Shown one piece after another: positions 1 through 7,949 of a stretch of DNA of 64,000 nt; position 1 is the stretch's first letter; the number at the start of each line of letters is the position of its first letter. The translations under genes and the position numbers were made by a program. The notes under the pieces are model-generated. The model ran no database searches and was not told the DNA's origin. It saw only the letters and a list, made by a program, of their open reading frames with translations. Source of the DNA: JBBECE01 sp040881985 (GTDB lineage: Bacteria; Pseudomonadota; Alphaproteobacteria; Rhizobiales; Devosiaceae); the NCBI GenBank assembly GCA_040881985.1, contig JBBECE010000010.1, forward strand, positions 62,001 through 126,000, written 5' to 3'.

Positions 1-353
1 CGCGCCGTCCCCTTGATGACGGTCGCCCCGAGGCCTTCGAAGCGCTCGGCGGAATCGTCCGGGGCGATGGCGGCGATGACCGACTGGATATGTTCGCGGA
101 CGCGACCGAAATTGACCCTTGGCTCCTCGGCGGCGATGCCGAAGGGCGCTGCCGAGCGGAAGGCATGGGCGATCTTGCCGGCGGCGATCAGGGATTTCGA
201 CGGCACGCCTCCGGCGATGAGATCTTTTCCGCCCATCCGGGCCTTCTCTATGACGACCACCGAAGCATCGACAGCCCGCGCCGCGGCGGCGACGGCGAGG
301 CCCGCCGGCCCGCCGCCGATCACGCAGAGATCGGGGTGGAGATAGTCAGCCAT
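1..353 (-). CDS. FAD-dependent pyridine nucleotide-disulfide oxidoreductase-like protein, N-terminal part
   Basis: Only the first 117 residues lie in the window; the gene runs off the left edge. The start ATG gives MADYLHPDLC followed by the dinucleotide-binding motif VIGGGPAGLAVAAAA, then RMGG and GGVPSKSLIAA, which matches the FAD-binding N-terminus of the mercuric reductase/dihydrolipoamide dehydrogenase family. Members of that family carry the redox pair in GG-x-C-L-N-x-G-C-(V/I)-P-S-K. Here the same stretch reads GGKDLIAGGVPSK, so both cysteines are replaced (Asp and Gly). The fold assignment is secure; a dithiol-disulfide activity is not expected. It is divergent from rpmH. Confidence 0.8.
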   Translation of the reverse strand, partial: MADYLHPDLCVIGGGPAGLAVAAAARAVDASVVVIEKARMGGKDLIAGGVPSKSLIAAGKIAHAFRSAAPFGIAAEEPRVNFGRVREHIQSVIAAIAPDDSAERFEGLGATVIKGTA

Positions 354-513
354 GAGTGCATTTTCCCAATTCTCAGCCGACGAGCCGCCTGCGAAGCCGC
401 GTATAGACGGTGGCCGCGGACAAGGTATGCCGGTCGGCGGCCGATAATGCCCCACTCGCCGAGCTTTGACGACCCATGAGAAGAAAGCGGAAAGGCTGCC
501 AAAAGCGGCTGCG

Positions 514-542
514 TTGACTTCAAAACCGGGTTTGCCTAAAAG
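514..542 (+). promoter_or_regulatory. candidate sigma70-type promoter for rpmH-rnpA
   Basis: TTGACT (514-519) and TAAAAG (537-542) are separated by 17 bases, a good housekeeping promoter spacing, about 120 bases upstream of rpmH. No experimental support. Confidence 0.45.
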
Positions 543-578
543 CTGGGCCAACCCGCCACGATCCCTCGCGGACCGCGG

Positions 579-599
579 GCGCAAATCCGGGATTTGCGC
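579..599. repeat. perfect inverted repeat in the rpmH leader
   Basis: GCGCAAATCC, one central G, then GGATTTGCGC: a perfect 10-bp inverted repeat with a one-base centre. It lies between the candidate promoter and the rpmH start, so it would be in the 5' leader of the transcript or act as a dyad operator. Too tight a loop for an RNA hairpin unless the central pairs open. Role unknown. Confidence 0.6.
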
Positions 600-664
600 C
601 TTGGCAGAGGACCCCGGAGCACTGCGTCCAACGATCGAGGAGCCGCGCCGCGCGGTTTGAAGCA

Positions 665-799
665 ATGAAGCGTACCTTTCAGCCGAGCCGTCTGGTGCGC
701 AAGCGCCGTCACGGTTTCCGCTCGCGCATGGCGACCAAGAACGGCCGTCTGGTACTCAATCGCCGCCGGCTCAAGGGCCGCAAGCGCCTGAGCGCTTGA
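665..799 (+). CDS. rpmH: 50S ribosomal protein L34
   Basis: The 44-residue product starts MKRTFQPSRLVRKRRHGF and ends RRLKGRKRLSA, the near-invariant L34 sequence, rich in Arg and Lys as expected for this tiny rRNA-binding protein of the large subunit. It is followed at once by rnpA, the classical rpmH-rnpA pair, probably cotranscribed from the promoter at 514-542. It is shorter than a typical 60-residue ORF cutoff. Confidence 0.98.
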   Translation: MKRTFQPSRLVRKRRHGFRSRMATKNGRLVLNRRRLKGRKRLSA

Positions 800-840
800 C
801 CTTTCACATCCCGGCCAAGACCTCCAACCCAGAGAGCCGC

Positions 841-1191
841 ATGCGCCGCCTGACCAAACGGGCGCAGTTTCTCAAGGCGGCGCGCGGGGCCAAGGCTTTG
901 CGCCGCGGTTTCGTGTTGCAGGCCGCGTCGAGCCTTGACGACGAGCCCGGGCTCGGCTTCACCGTCAGCCGGCGCGCCGGCAACGCCGTCGAGCGCAACC
1001 GGATCCGGCGGCGGCTAAGGGCAGCGGCCGGCATGAACGCGGTGCACTTCACCGCCGGACACGACTATGTGTTGATCGGGCGGCGCGACGCCTTACATGA
1101 GCCATTCGATCGCCTGGTGGGCGGCCTCGCGGCGGCGCTGGGTGAAATCGGCAAGAAGCGGGCGGAAGGCGACAACCGGGGCCGGGAATGA
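841..1191 (+). CDS. rnpA: ribonuclease P protein component
   Basis: Protein subunit of RNase P, which trims the 5' leader of pre-tRNAs together with the M1 RNA (rnpB is not in this window). The 116-residue product starts MRRLTKRAQFL, contains GLGFTVSRRAGNAVERNRIRRR with the RNR signature, and is strongly basic, as in the family. I chose the ATG at 841; a TTG at 796 overlapping the rpmH stop would add 15 residues that look unlike RnpA. The stop overlaps the yidC start (ATGA). Confidence 0.95.
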   Translation: MRRLTKRAQFLKAARGAKALRRGFVLQAASSLDDEPGLGFTVSRRAGNAVERNRIRRRLRAAAGMNAVHFTAGHDYVLIGRRDALHEPFDRLVGGLAAALGEIGKKRAEGDNRGRE

Positions 1192-3023
1192 ACGAAACCC
1201 GCAACTACATTCTCGCCATCGTGCTGTCGCTCGTGGTGCTGATCGGCTGGCAGTTCTTCATCGCCGGACCGCAACTCGAGCGCGCCCAGCGCCAGGCCGA
1301 ATTCGCCCAACAGGACGAGCTGGCGGCCGGCCAGCCGAACCTGCCGGTGCCGGGCGCAACCCCCTTAACCGATGGCTCGGCGTCGCCGGCCGCGCCGGGC
1401 AGCGCGGCGGCGGCGGCGGCCGGCACGCGGGAGGAACGGATCGCCACGACCCCGCGCGCCAACATCGACACCCCATCGCTCGTCGGCACGATCAATCTCA
1501 GAGGCGGGCGAATCGACGATCTCAGGCTCAGGAAGTACCGCGAGACGGTCGAGGCGGGCAGCCCGATCATCACGCTGTTCTCCCCGAGCGGGTCGCCGCA
1601 TCCCTTCTATGTCGAACAAGGCTGGGTCGCGACGCCTGGCGCAACGGTCGCGGTGCCCGATTCCGAGACGCTCTGGCAGGTCGAGGGCGAGGCGACACTC
1701 ACTCCGAGCCAACCGGTCACCCTCGTCTGGGACAATGGCGCGGGGCTGGTCTTCCGGCAGGCGCTGGCGGTCGATGCGGACTATCTCTTCACTGTCACCC
1801 AGATGGTCGAGAACCGGACCGGGGGCGACGTGGCGCTCTATCCCTATTCGCTGATCTCCCGCCACGAGACGCCGCAAACATCCGGGTTCTTCATCCTGCA
1901 CGAGGGCCCGATCGGGGTGCTCGGCGGGGAGCTCAACGAGATCAACTACACGGCGGTCAAGGAAGAGCGCCAGAAAAACTACGATTCAACCGGCGGCTGG
2001 CTGGGCATTACCGACAAATATTTCGCCGCGGCCATATTCCCGCCGATCGACCAACCGATTGCCGCTCGGTTTTCATACACGGCGATCAATGGCGGGGATT
2101 CCTATCAGACGAGCTTCGTCGGCAATGCGCCGGTCGTCGTGCCGGCGGGCGGAGAGGCGAGCGCAAGCTCCTACGTGTTCGCCGGCGCCAAGGTCGAAGC
2201 GATCATCGAGCGCTATGAGTCCCAGCTCGGAATCGACCGGCTTGAGCTCCTGATCGACTGGGGCTGGCTGCACTTCATCACCAAGCCGATGTTCTACCTC
2301 ATCCGCTGGCTTTACGGGATCATCGGCAACTTTGGCGTGGCGATCCTGGCCGTGACCGTCATCGTCAAGATCGCATTCCTCTGGTTCGCCAACAAATCCT
2401 ACGCCTCGATGGCGGGAATGAAGAAGGTGCAGCCGGAGGTCAAACGTCTCCAGGAAGAATTCAAGGACGATCGCGCCGAGCAGCAAAAACAAATGATGGA
2501 GCTCTACAAGCGGGAGAAGATCAATCCGCTGTCGGGCTGCTGGCCGGTGCTCATCCAGATCCCGGTATTCTTCGCGCTCTACAAGGTGCTGTTCATCTCG
2601 ATCGAGATGCGGCACGCGCCCTTCTTCGGCTGGATCAGGGATCTCGCGGCGCCGGACCCGACCCACGTTTTCAACCTGTTCGGGCTCCTGCCCTACGATC
2701 CGTCGGCGGTACCACTCATTGGGCCGTTCCTTGCAATCGGGGTCTGGCCGCTGGTCATGGGCATCACCATGTTCCTGCAAATGCGGCTCAACCCGCCGCC
2801 GCCCGACCCGACCCAGGCACTGATCTTCGCCTGGATGCCGGTCTTGTTCACCTTCATGCTGGCGGGGTTCCCGGCGGGGCTGGTGATCTACTGGGCCTGG
2901 AACAACTCCCTGTCGATCGCCCAGCAGTATGTGATCATGAAGCGGCACGGTGCCGATGTCGACCTGATCGGCAATACGCTGTCGGCGTTCCGGCGCAAGC
3001 CACCCGACGGCGCCAAGGGCTGA
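1188..3023 (+). CDS. yidC: membrane protein insertase YidC (Oxa1 family)
   Basis: Inserts and folds inner-membrane proteins alone or with SecYEG. The 611 residues show the Gram-negative layout: an N-terminal membrane segment (about residues 8-26, YILAIVLSLVVLIGW), an Ala/Pro-rich linker, a large periplasmic domain (about 90-340), then the C-terminal five-segment insertase core from about 380 with FGVAILAVTVIVKI, the cytoplasmic helical hairpin (KKVQPEVKRLQEEFKDDR) and NPLSGCWPVLIQIPVFFALY. Length is normal for alphaproteobacteria. It overlaps rnpA by four bases and precedes yihA by 11 bases. Confidence 0.98.
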   Translation: MNETRNYILAIVLSLVVLIGWQFFIAGPQLERAQRQAEFAQQDELAAGQPNLPVPGATPLTDGSASPAAPGSAAAAAAGTREERIATTPRANIDTPSLVGTINLRGGRIDDLRLRKYRETVEAGSPIITLFSPSGSPHPFYVEQGWVATPGATVAVPDSETLWQVEGEATLTPSQPVTLVWDNGAGLVFRQALAVDADYLFTVTQMVENRTGGDVALYPYSLISRHETPQTSGFFILHEGPIGVLGGELNEINYTAVKEERQKNYDSTGGWLGITDKYFAAAIFPPIDQPIAARFSYTAINGGDSYQTSFVGNAPVVVPAGGEASASSYVFAGAKVEAIIERYESQLGIDRLELLIDWGWLHFITKPMFYLIRWLYGIIGNFGVAILAVTVIVKIAFLWFANKSYASMAGMKKVQPEVKRLQEEFKDDRAEQQKQMMELYKREKINPLSGCWPVLIQIPVFFALYKVLFISIEMRHAPFFGWIRDLAAPDPTHVFNLFGLLPYDPSAVPLIGPFLAIGVWPLVMGITMFLQMRLNPPPPDPTQALIFAWMPVLFTFMLAGFPAGLVIYWAWNNSLSIAQQYVIMKRHGADVDLIGNTLSAFRRKPPDGAKG

Positions 3024-3034
3024 TCCGTCGCGCC

Positions 3035-3670
3035 GTGGACGACCCCCTCACCGAGGCGGAGATCGAGGCGGGGCGGCGGCTCTTCGCCCGGCCCTGGCAA
3101 TTCGTCAAAAGCTGCGTTTCGGTAGGCGACCTGCCGCCACCGGACCGGGTCGAAATCGCGTTCGCCGGAAGGTCGAATGTCGGGAAATCTTCGCTGATCA
3201 ATGCCCTGACCGGCCGGAGCGAGCTGGCGCGCACCTCGAACACCCCCGGGCGGACCCAGGCTCTCAATATCTTCGAAAGCGAGGCGTCACCGGTCCGAAT
3301 TGTCGACATGCCCGGCTACGGTTTTGCCCGGGCGCCCAAAGACGCGGTCGCGCGATGGAACCGGCTGATCCATGCGTATCTGAAAGGCCGGCCGACGTTG
3401 AGGCGCCTCTACGCGCTGATCGATGCGCGGCACGGAATCAGGCCTGCCGACGAGACGATGATGAATGAGCTCGACGAGGCGGCGGTGAGCTATCAGGGCG
3501 TCTTGACCAAGACCGACAAGGTCAAGGCGGTAACGCTGGCTTCGGTCGTCGCCGACACCGGAAGGCAGCTCGTCCGCCGCAGGGCGGCCCATCCGCGGCT
3601 GCTCGTCACTTCGGCCCAGACGGGGGACGGAATCGATCTCTTGAGGGCGGAGATCGCCCGGCTAGCTTGA
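3035..3670 (+). CDS. yihA: ribosome biogenesis GTP-binding protein YihA/YsxC (EngB)
   Basis: Small Era/Obg-class GTPase needed for 50S subunit maturation. The 211-residue product has G1 GRSNVGKSS (about 45-53), the G2 region with NTPGRTQ, G3 DMPGYG and G4 TKTDK, all in order. Start is GTG (MDDPLTEAEI), 11 bases after yidC. Its last nine bases overlap the convergent amidotransferase gene. Confidence 0.96.
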   Translation: MDDPLTEAEIEAGRRLFARPWQFVKSCVSVGDLPPPDRVEIAFAGRSNVGKSSLINALTGRSELARTSNTPGRTQALNIFESEASPVRIVDMPGYGFARAPKDAVARWNRLIHAYLKGRPTLRRLYALIDARHGIRPADETMMNELDEAAVSYQGVLTKTDKVKAVTLASVVADTGRQLVRRRAAHPRLLVTSAQTGDGIDLLRAEIARLA

Positions 3671-4378
3671 GGCGGCCTGGTAGAAGCGGGCGATGTAGGA
3701 GCCAAGCAGCGCGCTGTCGTTCGGCGCCCTGAGCGAGGCGATTGCCGCATCGACTCGCGCATCGCCGACCCGGCTGCGATGCCGCAGATCATGGAGTGCG
3801 CTGGCGAAATCCGGCGAAAACTCCGGGTGCGGCTGAAAGCTGACCGCTTTGCCACTTCGGTAAGCGAGCCCGGCATTCGGCGTGAAGGCCGAGTGCATGA
3901 TCACCTCGGCGCTTTCGGGCGGGGCGATCACCTGGTCCTGGTGGCTCGCGGGAATGGCGAGAGACTCCGGCGCATCGGCCATGAAATCGGGTCTTCGGTC
4001 GATCGAATAGACGTGCCGGCCGATGCCCCACCCCTTTTCGGATTTGCGCACATCGCCGCCCAGCGCGTGCGCCATGATCTGGTGGCCGAAGCAAATGCCG
4101 ACCATCGGCACCTCCCCCGCATAGGCGTCGCGGACGAATTCCGCGAGCGGGGCGATCCACGGCTGGTCGTCATAGATCCCATAGGGCGAGCCGGTGATGA
4201 GGATGGCGTCGAGGTTTTCGGCCCTGGGGAGGGGTTCGCCTTCCAGCACCGCGACCGAATTGAAGGAGAACCCTTTGCCGGCGCCGTTAAGCAGCTGGCC
4301 AAAGAGATCCGGATAGGTGCCGAAACGCGAGTCAAGCGGGCTCGGAGGCCGCCCGGTCGCCATGACGGTAATCTTCAT
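3662..4378 (-). CDS. class I glutamine amidotransferase-like protein
   Basis: The 238-residue protein has the class I triad layout: nucleophile Cys96 in VGICFGHQ and the His184-Glu186 pair in FQPHPEFS. This resembles stand-alone GMP-synthase-glutaminase-like proteins that may hydrolyse gamma-glutamyl compounds; the substrate cannot be read from sequence. It has no synthetase domain and no synthetase neighbour. Convergent with yihA, 3' ends overlapping by nine bases. Confidence 0.85.
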   Translation of the reverse strand: MKITVMATGRPPSPLDSRFGTYPDLFGQLLNGAGKGFSFNSVAVLEGEPLPRAENLDAILITGSPYGIYDDQPWIAPLAEFVRDAYAGEVPMVGICFGHQIMAHALGGDVRKSEKGWGIGRHVYSIDRRPDFMADAPESLAIPASHQDQVIAPPESAEVIMHSAFTPNAGLAYRSGKAVSFQPHPEFSPDFASALHDLRHRSRVGDARVDAAIASLRAPNDSALLGSYIARFYQAASS

Positions 4379-4458
4379 TGCCGAAACCTCGTCATATTTC
4401 CGGACATGATATCGGTGAAGGTGCCAGACTTATCAAGCTCGGTCGGCCGGGTGCGAGG

Positions 4459-4971
4459 TCACGCCGCGGGGACGAATTTCAGGGACAAGCCGTTTATGCA
4501 GTAGCGCAATCCGGTCGGCGCCGGGCCGTCATCGAAGACATGGCCGAGATGGCCGCCGCAACGCCGGCAATGCACCTCGGAGCGGACCGTACCAAGAGTA
4601 GTGTCCTCGCGTTCCCCGACCGCGTTGTCGAGCGGTTGGTAGAAGCTCGGCCAGCCTGTGTTGCTCTCATATTTGGTCGACGCGTCAAAGAGTTGTAGGT
4701 CGCATCCCCGGCAGGAGAAAATGCCGGCGCGGTGCTCGGCCAAAAGCGTCGATGTGTAGGGGCGCTCGGTTGCCTCGGTGCGCAGCACGGCGAATTCGGC
4801 GTCGGACAGGATCTCGTGCCATTCGGCTTCGGACTTCTCGATCTCGAAGCCGCCCTCGACGGCACTTGCCGAGGGGATTGCCGCGCCACGGGAACGGAAC
4901 AACCAAGCGCCTGCGCCGACGACAACAACGGCGGCGGCGCCGAAAAGCAAGGACCTGCGGGCGATGGCCAT
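4459..4971 (-). CDS. msrB: exported peptide-methionine (R)-S-oxide reductase
   Basis: Reduces methionine-R-sulfoxide in proteins. After residue 40 the product follows MsrB: zinc cysteines Cys87/Cys90 (CRGC) and Cys135/Cys138 (CRRCGGHLGHVF), the NTGWPSF motif, and catalytic Cys158 in RYCINGLSL. The N-terminus MAIARRSLLFG followed by a hydrophobic stretch looks like a Tat signal or membrane anchor, so the enzyme is probably periplasmic or membrane-tethered rather than cytosolic. Whether the segment is cleaved is not clear. Confidence 0.93.
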   Translation of the reverse strand: MAIARRSLLFGAAAVVVVGAGAWLFRSRGAAIPSASAVEGGFEIEKSEAEWHEILSDAEFAVLRTEATERPYTSTLLAEHRAGIFSCRGCDLQLFDASTKYESNTGWPSFYQPLDNAVGEREDTTLGTVRSEVHCRRCGGHLGHVFDDGPAPTGLRYCINGLSLKFVPAA

Positions 4972-5206
4972 TACACGCCTCCCAAATCGACTGCCCCCGC
5001 CATGGCTTTTGGAGGGGGTGCGGGGCTTTAACGCGGCGCAGTCTTATCGTGCGGGCCGGCTCGACGCACGTCAAAAGAGCGTGTCCCGCCGGTGATCGGC
5101 GACTGCGGAACCCTTTGCCCCAGCGACAAGGTGCATGGACGCAATCGGGGCGAGACAGGACGGGCCGATTTGGCTAAAGACTGGCGCCAACGGGAGGCCC
5201 GACGCA

Positions 5207-6100
5207 ATGGACGAGCCGAGCAATGTGAGCAAGGAAGCCGCGATCCTGGCGCAGGCGCTGCCCTTCATGCAGCGCTACGAGGGCAAGACCGTGGTTGTCA
5301 AATATGGCGGCCACGCGATGGGCGACCGCGAGCTCGGCAAGGCGTTCGCCCGCGACATCGCGCTTCTCAAGCAGTCCAAGGTCAACCCGATCGTGGTGCA
5401 TGGCGGGGGCCCGCAGATCGAAGAAATGCTCGCCAAAATGGGCATTGAGTCGAAGTTCGAAGGCGGGCTGAGGGTGACCGACGCCAAGACCGTCGAGATC
5501 GTCGAAATGGTGCTGGCCGGCTCGATCAACAAGCAGATCGTGGCGATGATCAATGCCGAGGGCGAGTGGGCGATCGGGCTTTCCGGCACGGACGGCAACA
5601 TGGTCTTCGCCAAGAAGGCCGAGAAAAAATGGCGCGATCCGGGCTCGAATATCGAGCGCGTACTGGACCTTGGCTTTGTCGGCGAGCCGGTCGAGGTCGA
5701 CCGGACGCTGATCGATTTGCTGGCGCGTTCGGAAATGATCCCGGTGATCGCGCCGGTCGCACCGGGCCGGGACGGGGCGACCTACAACATCAACGCCGAC
5801 ACTTTTGCCGGCGCGATCGCCGGGGCGCTCGGCGCCAAGCGCTTGTTATTCCTCACCGATGTGCCGGGGGTGCTCGACCGTGACGGCAAGCTGATCGAGG
5901 AGATGAATGTCTCCCGCGCCAAATCTTTGATCGATGACGGAACGGTTACGGGCGGGATGATCCCGAAGGTCGAGACCTGCATCGAGGCCCTGGAGCGCGG
6001 GGTGGAAGCCGTTGTAATCGTTAACGGAAAGGTCGCGCATTCGGTCTTGATCGAGCTCTTCACCGAGCATGGCGCGGGCACGCTGATCCGCCGCGACTGA
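5207..6100 (+). CDS. argB: acetylglutamate kinase
   Basis: Second step of arginine synthesis, ATP-dependent phosphorylation of N-acetylglutamate. The 297-residue product starts MDEPSNVSKEAAILAQALPF and has VVKYGGHAMG, VVHGGGPQI and the C-terminal GTVTGGMIPKVETC motif of the amino-acid kinase fold. I chose the ATG at 5207, which has GGGAGG about ten bases upstream; an in-frame ATG at 5135 would add 24 residues that do not resemble ArgB. The yihA-argB neighbourhood is usual in Hyphomicrobiales. Confidence 0.97.
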   Translation: MDEPSNVSKEAAILAQALPFMQRYEGKTVVVKYGGHAMGDRELGKAFARDIALLKQSKVNPIVVHGGGPQIEEMLAKMGIESKFEGGLRVTDAKTVEIVEMVLAGSINKQIVAMINAEGEWAIGLSGTDGNMVFAKKAEKKWRDPGSNIERVLDLGFVGEPVEVDRTLIDLLARSEMIPVIAPVAPGRDGATYNINADTFAGAIAGALGAKRLLFLTDVPGVLDRDGKLIEEMNVSRAKSLIDDGTVTGGMIPKVETCIEALERGVEAVVIVNGKVAHSVLIELFTEHGAGTLIRRD

Positions 6101-6119
6101 GCCGAAAAGCGCTGTTGCG

Positions 6120-6653
6120 CTAACGGTTTACGAAGACCGGGTCGCTCAATTCGACGGTCCCGTCGGCCTCGTTGACGGCGACGGTGCCGGTGATGGCGAC
6201 CGAGCATAAAGGGATGGATTCATTGATGAATCCGGCGCAGGCCGCAACGTAGGGGGCAAGCGCCGCCGCCGGCACATCGCGGGTCAAAACGGTGATCGTG
6301 CCGCCGTCGGCGAGATTGGAATATTGCAAAAAGCCGTAATCCGGCAAGACGTTAGCAACGAAGCCGCCGGTGACGGTGAGGCGCTGGCCGTTGTAGAGGA
6401 AGGGGTTGGCGGTGAGCTCGCGCAGCCGGACGAAAGTGCCGGCGATGAACCAGCGGCCGGTGCTATCCTGTTGAAGTTGCATGCCATTTTCGAGCTCGAC
6501 GATGGCGCCCGGGGTGAAGAGCAGCTGCCCGTCCGGGGTCAAGGTGACGAGGACGCCCGAGCGCGCCGGGACTTGCGCGATCTGCTGCGCGGGGGCGGCG
6601 CCAAGGCTCAGTAATGTCAGGGCGATTGCCGCCGCGGTCCGCCGTCCCGTCAT
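6120..6653 (-). CDS. hypothetical secreted protein
   Basis: Not recognised. From the ATG at 6653 the product is 177 residues with a clear Sec signal peptide (MTGRRTAAAIALTLLSLGAAPAQQ), so it is probably periplasmic. The mature part is beta-rich in appearance, with PDGQLLFTPGAIVELENGM and GTITVLTRDVP, and has two cysteines near the C-terminus (ACAGF, LCSVAI) that could pair. A GTG at 6671 would add six residues. Convergent with argB, 19 bases between stops; divergent from the HAD gene. Confidence 0.7.
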   Translation of the reverse strand: MTGRRTAAAIALTLLSLGAAPAQQIAQVPARSGVLVTLTPDGQLLFTPGAIVELENGMQLQQDSTGRWFIAGTFVRLRELTANPFLYNGQRLTVTGGFVANVLPDYGFLQYSNLADGGTITVLTRDVPAAALAPYVAACAGFINESIPLCSVAITGTVAVNEADGTVELSDPVFVNR

Positions 6654-6818
6654 CCCCCGCCCCTTTTTCACCCTGCCATTGTGCGGGCAGACGCGCGTCG
6701 GTGCAAGGCGCTACGAGGGCGTTCGTAGGTCGAACCTCGACGTTCGTATGCATGAATTCCATGAACTTCTGCCATCTCGTCTTGACGCGGGTGTGGCGAT
6801 CTCTGCGATAAGGGTGAA

Positions 6819-7520
6819 ATGACCCTCCCCGACTTATCCCCGGCGCCGTTTTCCACGATCGACACCTGGGTGTTCGATCTCGACAACACGCTTTATCCGC
6901 GCTCGTGCAATCTGTGGGCGCAGATCGACCGGCTGATCACCCTCTATGTGATGGAGGTGACCGGGCTCGGCCACGATGACGCGCGGGTGCTGCAGAAGGG
7001 ATTTTATCGCGACCACGGCACGACGATGAACGGGCTGATGGATCGCTACGGCATCGACCCCGAAGATTATCTGGCGCGGGTGCACCGGATCGATTATTCG
7101 CCGGTCGGCGCCGACCCGGGGCTGGTCGCGGCGATCGCGGCGCTGCCCGGACGGAAGCTCATTTTCACCAATGCCGATGCGGGGCACGTGGGCGAAGTGC
7201 TCGGCCGGCTCGGCGGGGGCGATCTGTTTGAGGCGGTGCACGACATTCGCGCGTCGGCTTTTTCGCCGAAGCCGTTGCGGGCGGCGTACGATCGCCTGCT
7301 CGCCACGCACGGGCTCGACCCGGCGCGAACGATCATGTTCGACGATCTCGAGAAGAATCTCGTGGTGCCGCACGAGGTCGGGATGACGACGGTGCATGTG
7401 GTGCCGACGGGCGCGTTCGCATCTGACGCGGTCGAGAGCTGGGAGCTCTCCCGCGCCGACGAGGCGGCGCATGTGCATCACGTGACCGACGATCTGGCGG
7501 GGTGGCTGAGGAGGGTGTGA
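6819..7520 (+). CDS. HAD-family pyrimidine 5'-nucleotidase
   Basis: A 233-residue haloacid-dehalogenase hydrolase: motif I FDLDNTLYP, motif II IFTNAD, motif III region SPKP and motif IV MFDDLEKN. The WVFDLDNTLYPRSCNLW start is typical of the Sdt1/pyrimidine 5'-nucleotidase subfamily, which dephosphorylates UMP/CMP-like nucleotides. The exact substrate is inferred from the family. The gene ends 18 bases before the restriction cassette, on the opposite strand. Confidence 0.88.
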   Translation: MTLPDLSPAPFSTIDTWVFDLDNTLYPRSCNLWAQIDRLITLYVMEVTGLGHDDARVLQKGFYRDHGTTMNGLMDRYGIDPEDYLARVHRIDYSPVGADPGLVAAIAALPGRKLIFTNADAGHVGEVLGRLGGGDLFEAVHDIRASAFSPKPLRAAYDRLLATHGLDPARTIMFDDLEKNLVVPHEVGMTTVHVVPTGAFASDAVESWELSRADEAAHVHHVTDDLAGWLRRV

Positions 7521-7538
7521 GGGGATGGGAGGGACATC

Positions 7539-7949
7539 TCAGTTCGCGAGGAATTGGCGCACCTTACCCACCAATTTTGGCCGATCTGACCGTGAAGTTT
7601 CGCACTCCCACACTTCCAACAAGTCCCACCCGAGATCGCGCAACGCGCGAGCATTTGCCTGATCCCGATGAGCGTTTCCTTCCAGCTTTGGTATCCAAAA
7701 GCCCTGTCGGCTCTTAGGTAGCCTCGCGAGCGGGCAGGTGGGATCACGATGGCGGTGCCAGAAGCACCCTCGGACCTCAATCACCTTGCGCAGACTTGGC
7801 AAAACAATGTCGGGTTTTCCCGGCAAGTCCTTGCGGTGAAGTCTGAATCGATAACCCATCGCGTGGACCAATCGTCGAACCACCAATTCGGGGCTGGTGT
7901 CTTTGCTACGAACCAGCGCCATTTGGGCGCTTCGGTCAGCGTCGATCAA
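7539..7949 (-). CDS. vsr: very short patch repair (Vsr-type) DNA mismatch endonuclease
   Basis: Nicks next to T:G mismatches produced by deamination of 5-methylcytosine. The 136-residue product has the Vsr core: DRSAQMALVRSKDTSPEL, YRFRLHRKDLPGKPDIV (with the catalytic Asp), KVIEVRGCFWHRH with zinc-binding Cys/His, and FWIPKLEGN, LEVWECE. I place the start at a TTG whose last two bases overlap the upstream nuclease stop (TTGA), giving MIDADRSAQMA; longer in-frame versions enter the nuclease gene. It is translationally coupled third gene of the M-R-V cassette. Confidence 0.92.
   Translation of the reverse strand: MIDADRSAQMALVRSKDTSPELVVRRLVHAMGYRFRLHRKDLPGKPDIVLPSLRKVIEVRGCFWHRHRDPTCPLARLPKSRQGFWIPKLEGNAHRDQANARALRDLGWDLLEVWECETSRSDRPKLVGKVRQFLAN

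Noticed and set aside
466..660. Open frame of 64 codons upstream of rpmH
   Set aside because: It spans the promoter and the inverted repeat, shows no family resemblance and has no good ribosome-binding site.
6721..6748. GTTCGTA repeats with GAAC/GTTC words upstream of the HAD gene, considered as an SOS box
   Set aside because: Spacing is GAAC-N6-GTTC, not the direct GTTC-N7-GTTC repeat reported for alphaproteobacterial LexA, and the downstream gene is not an SOS gene.
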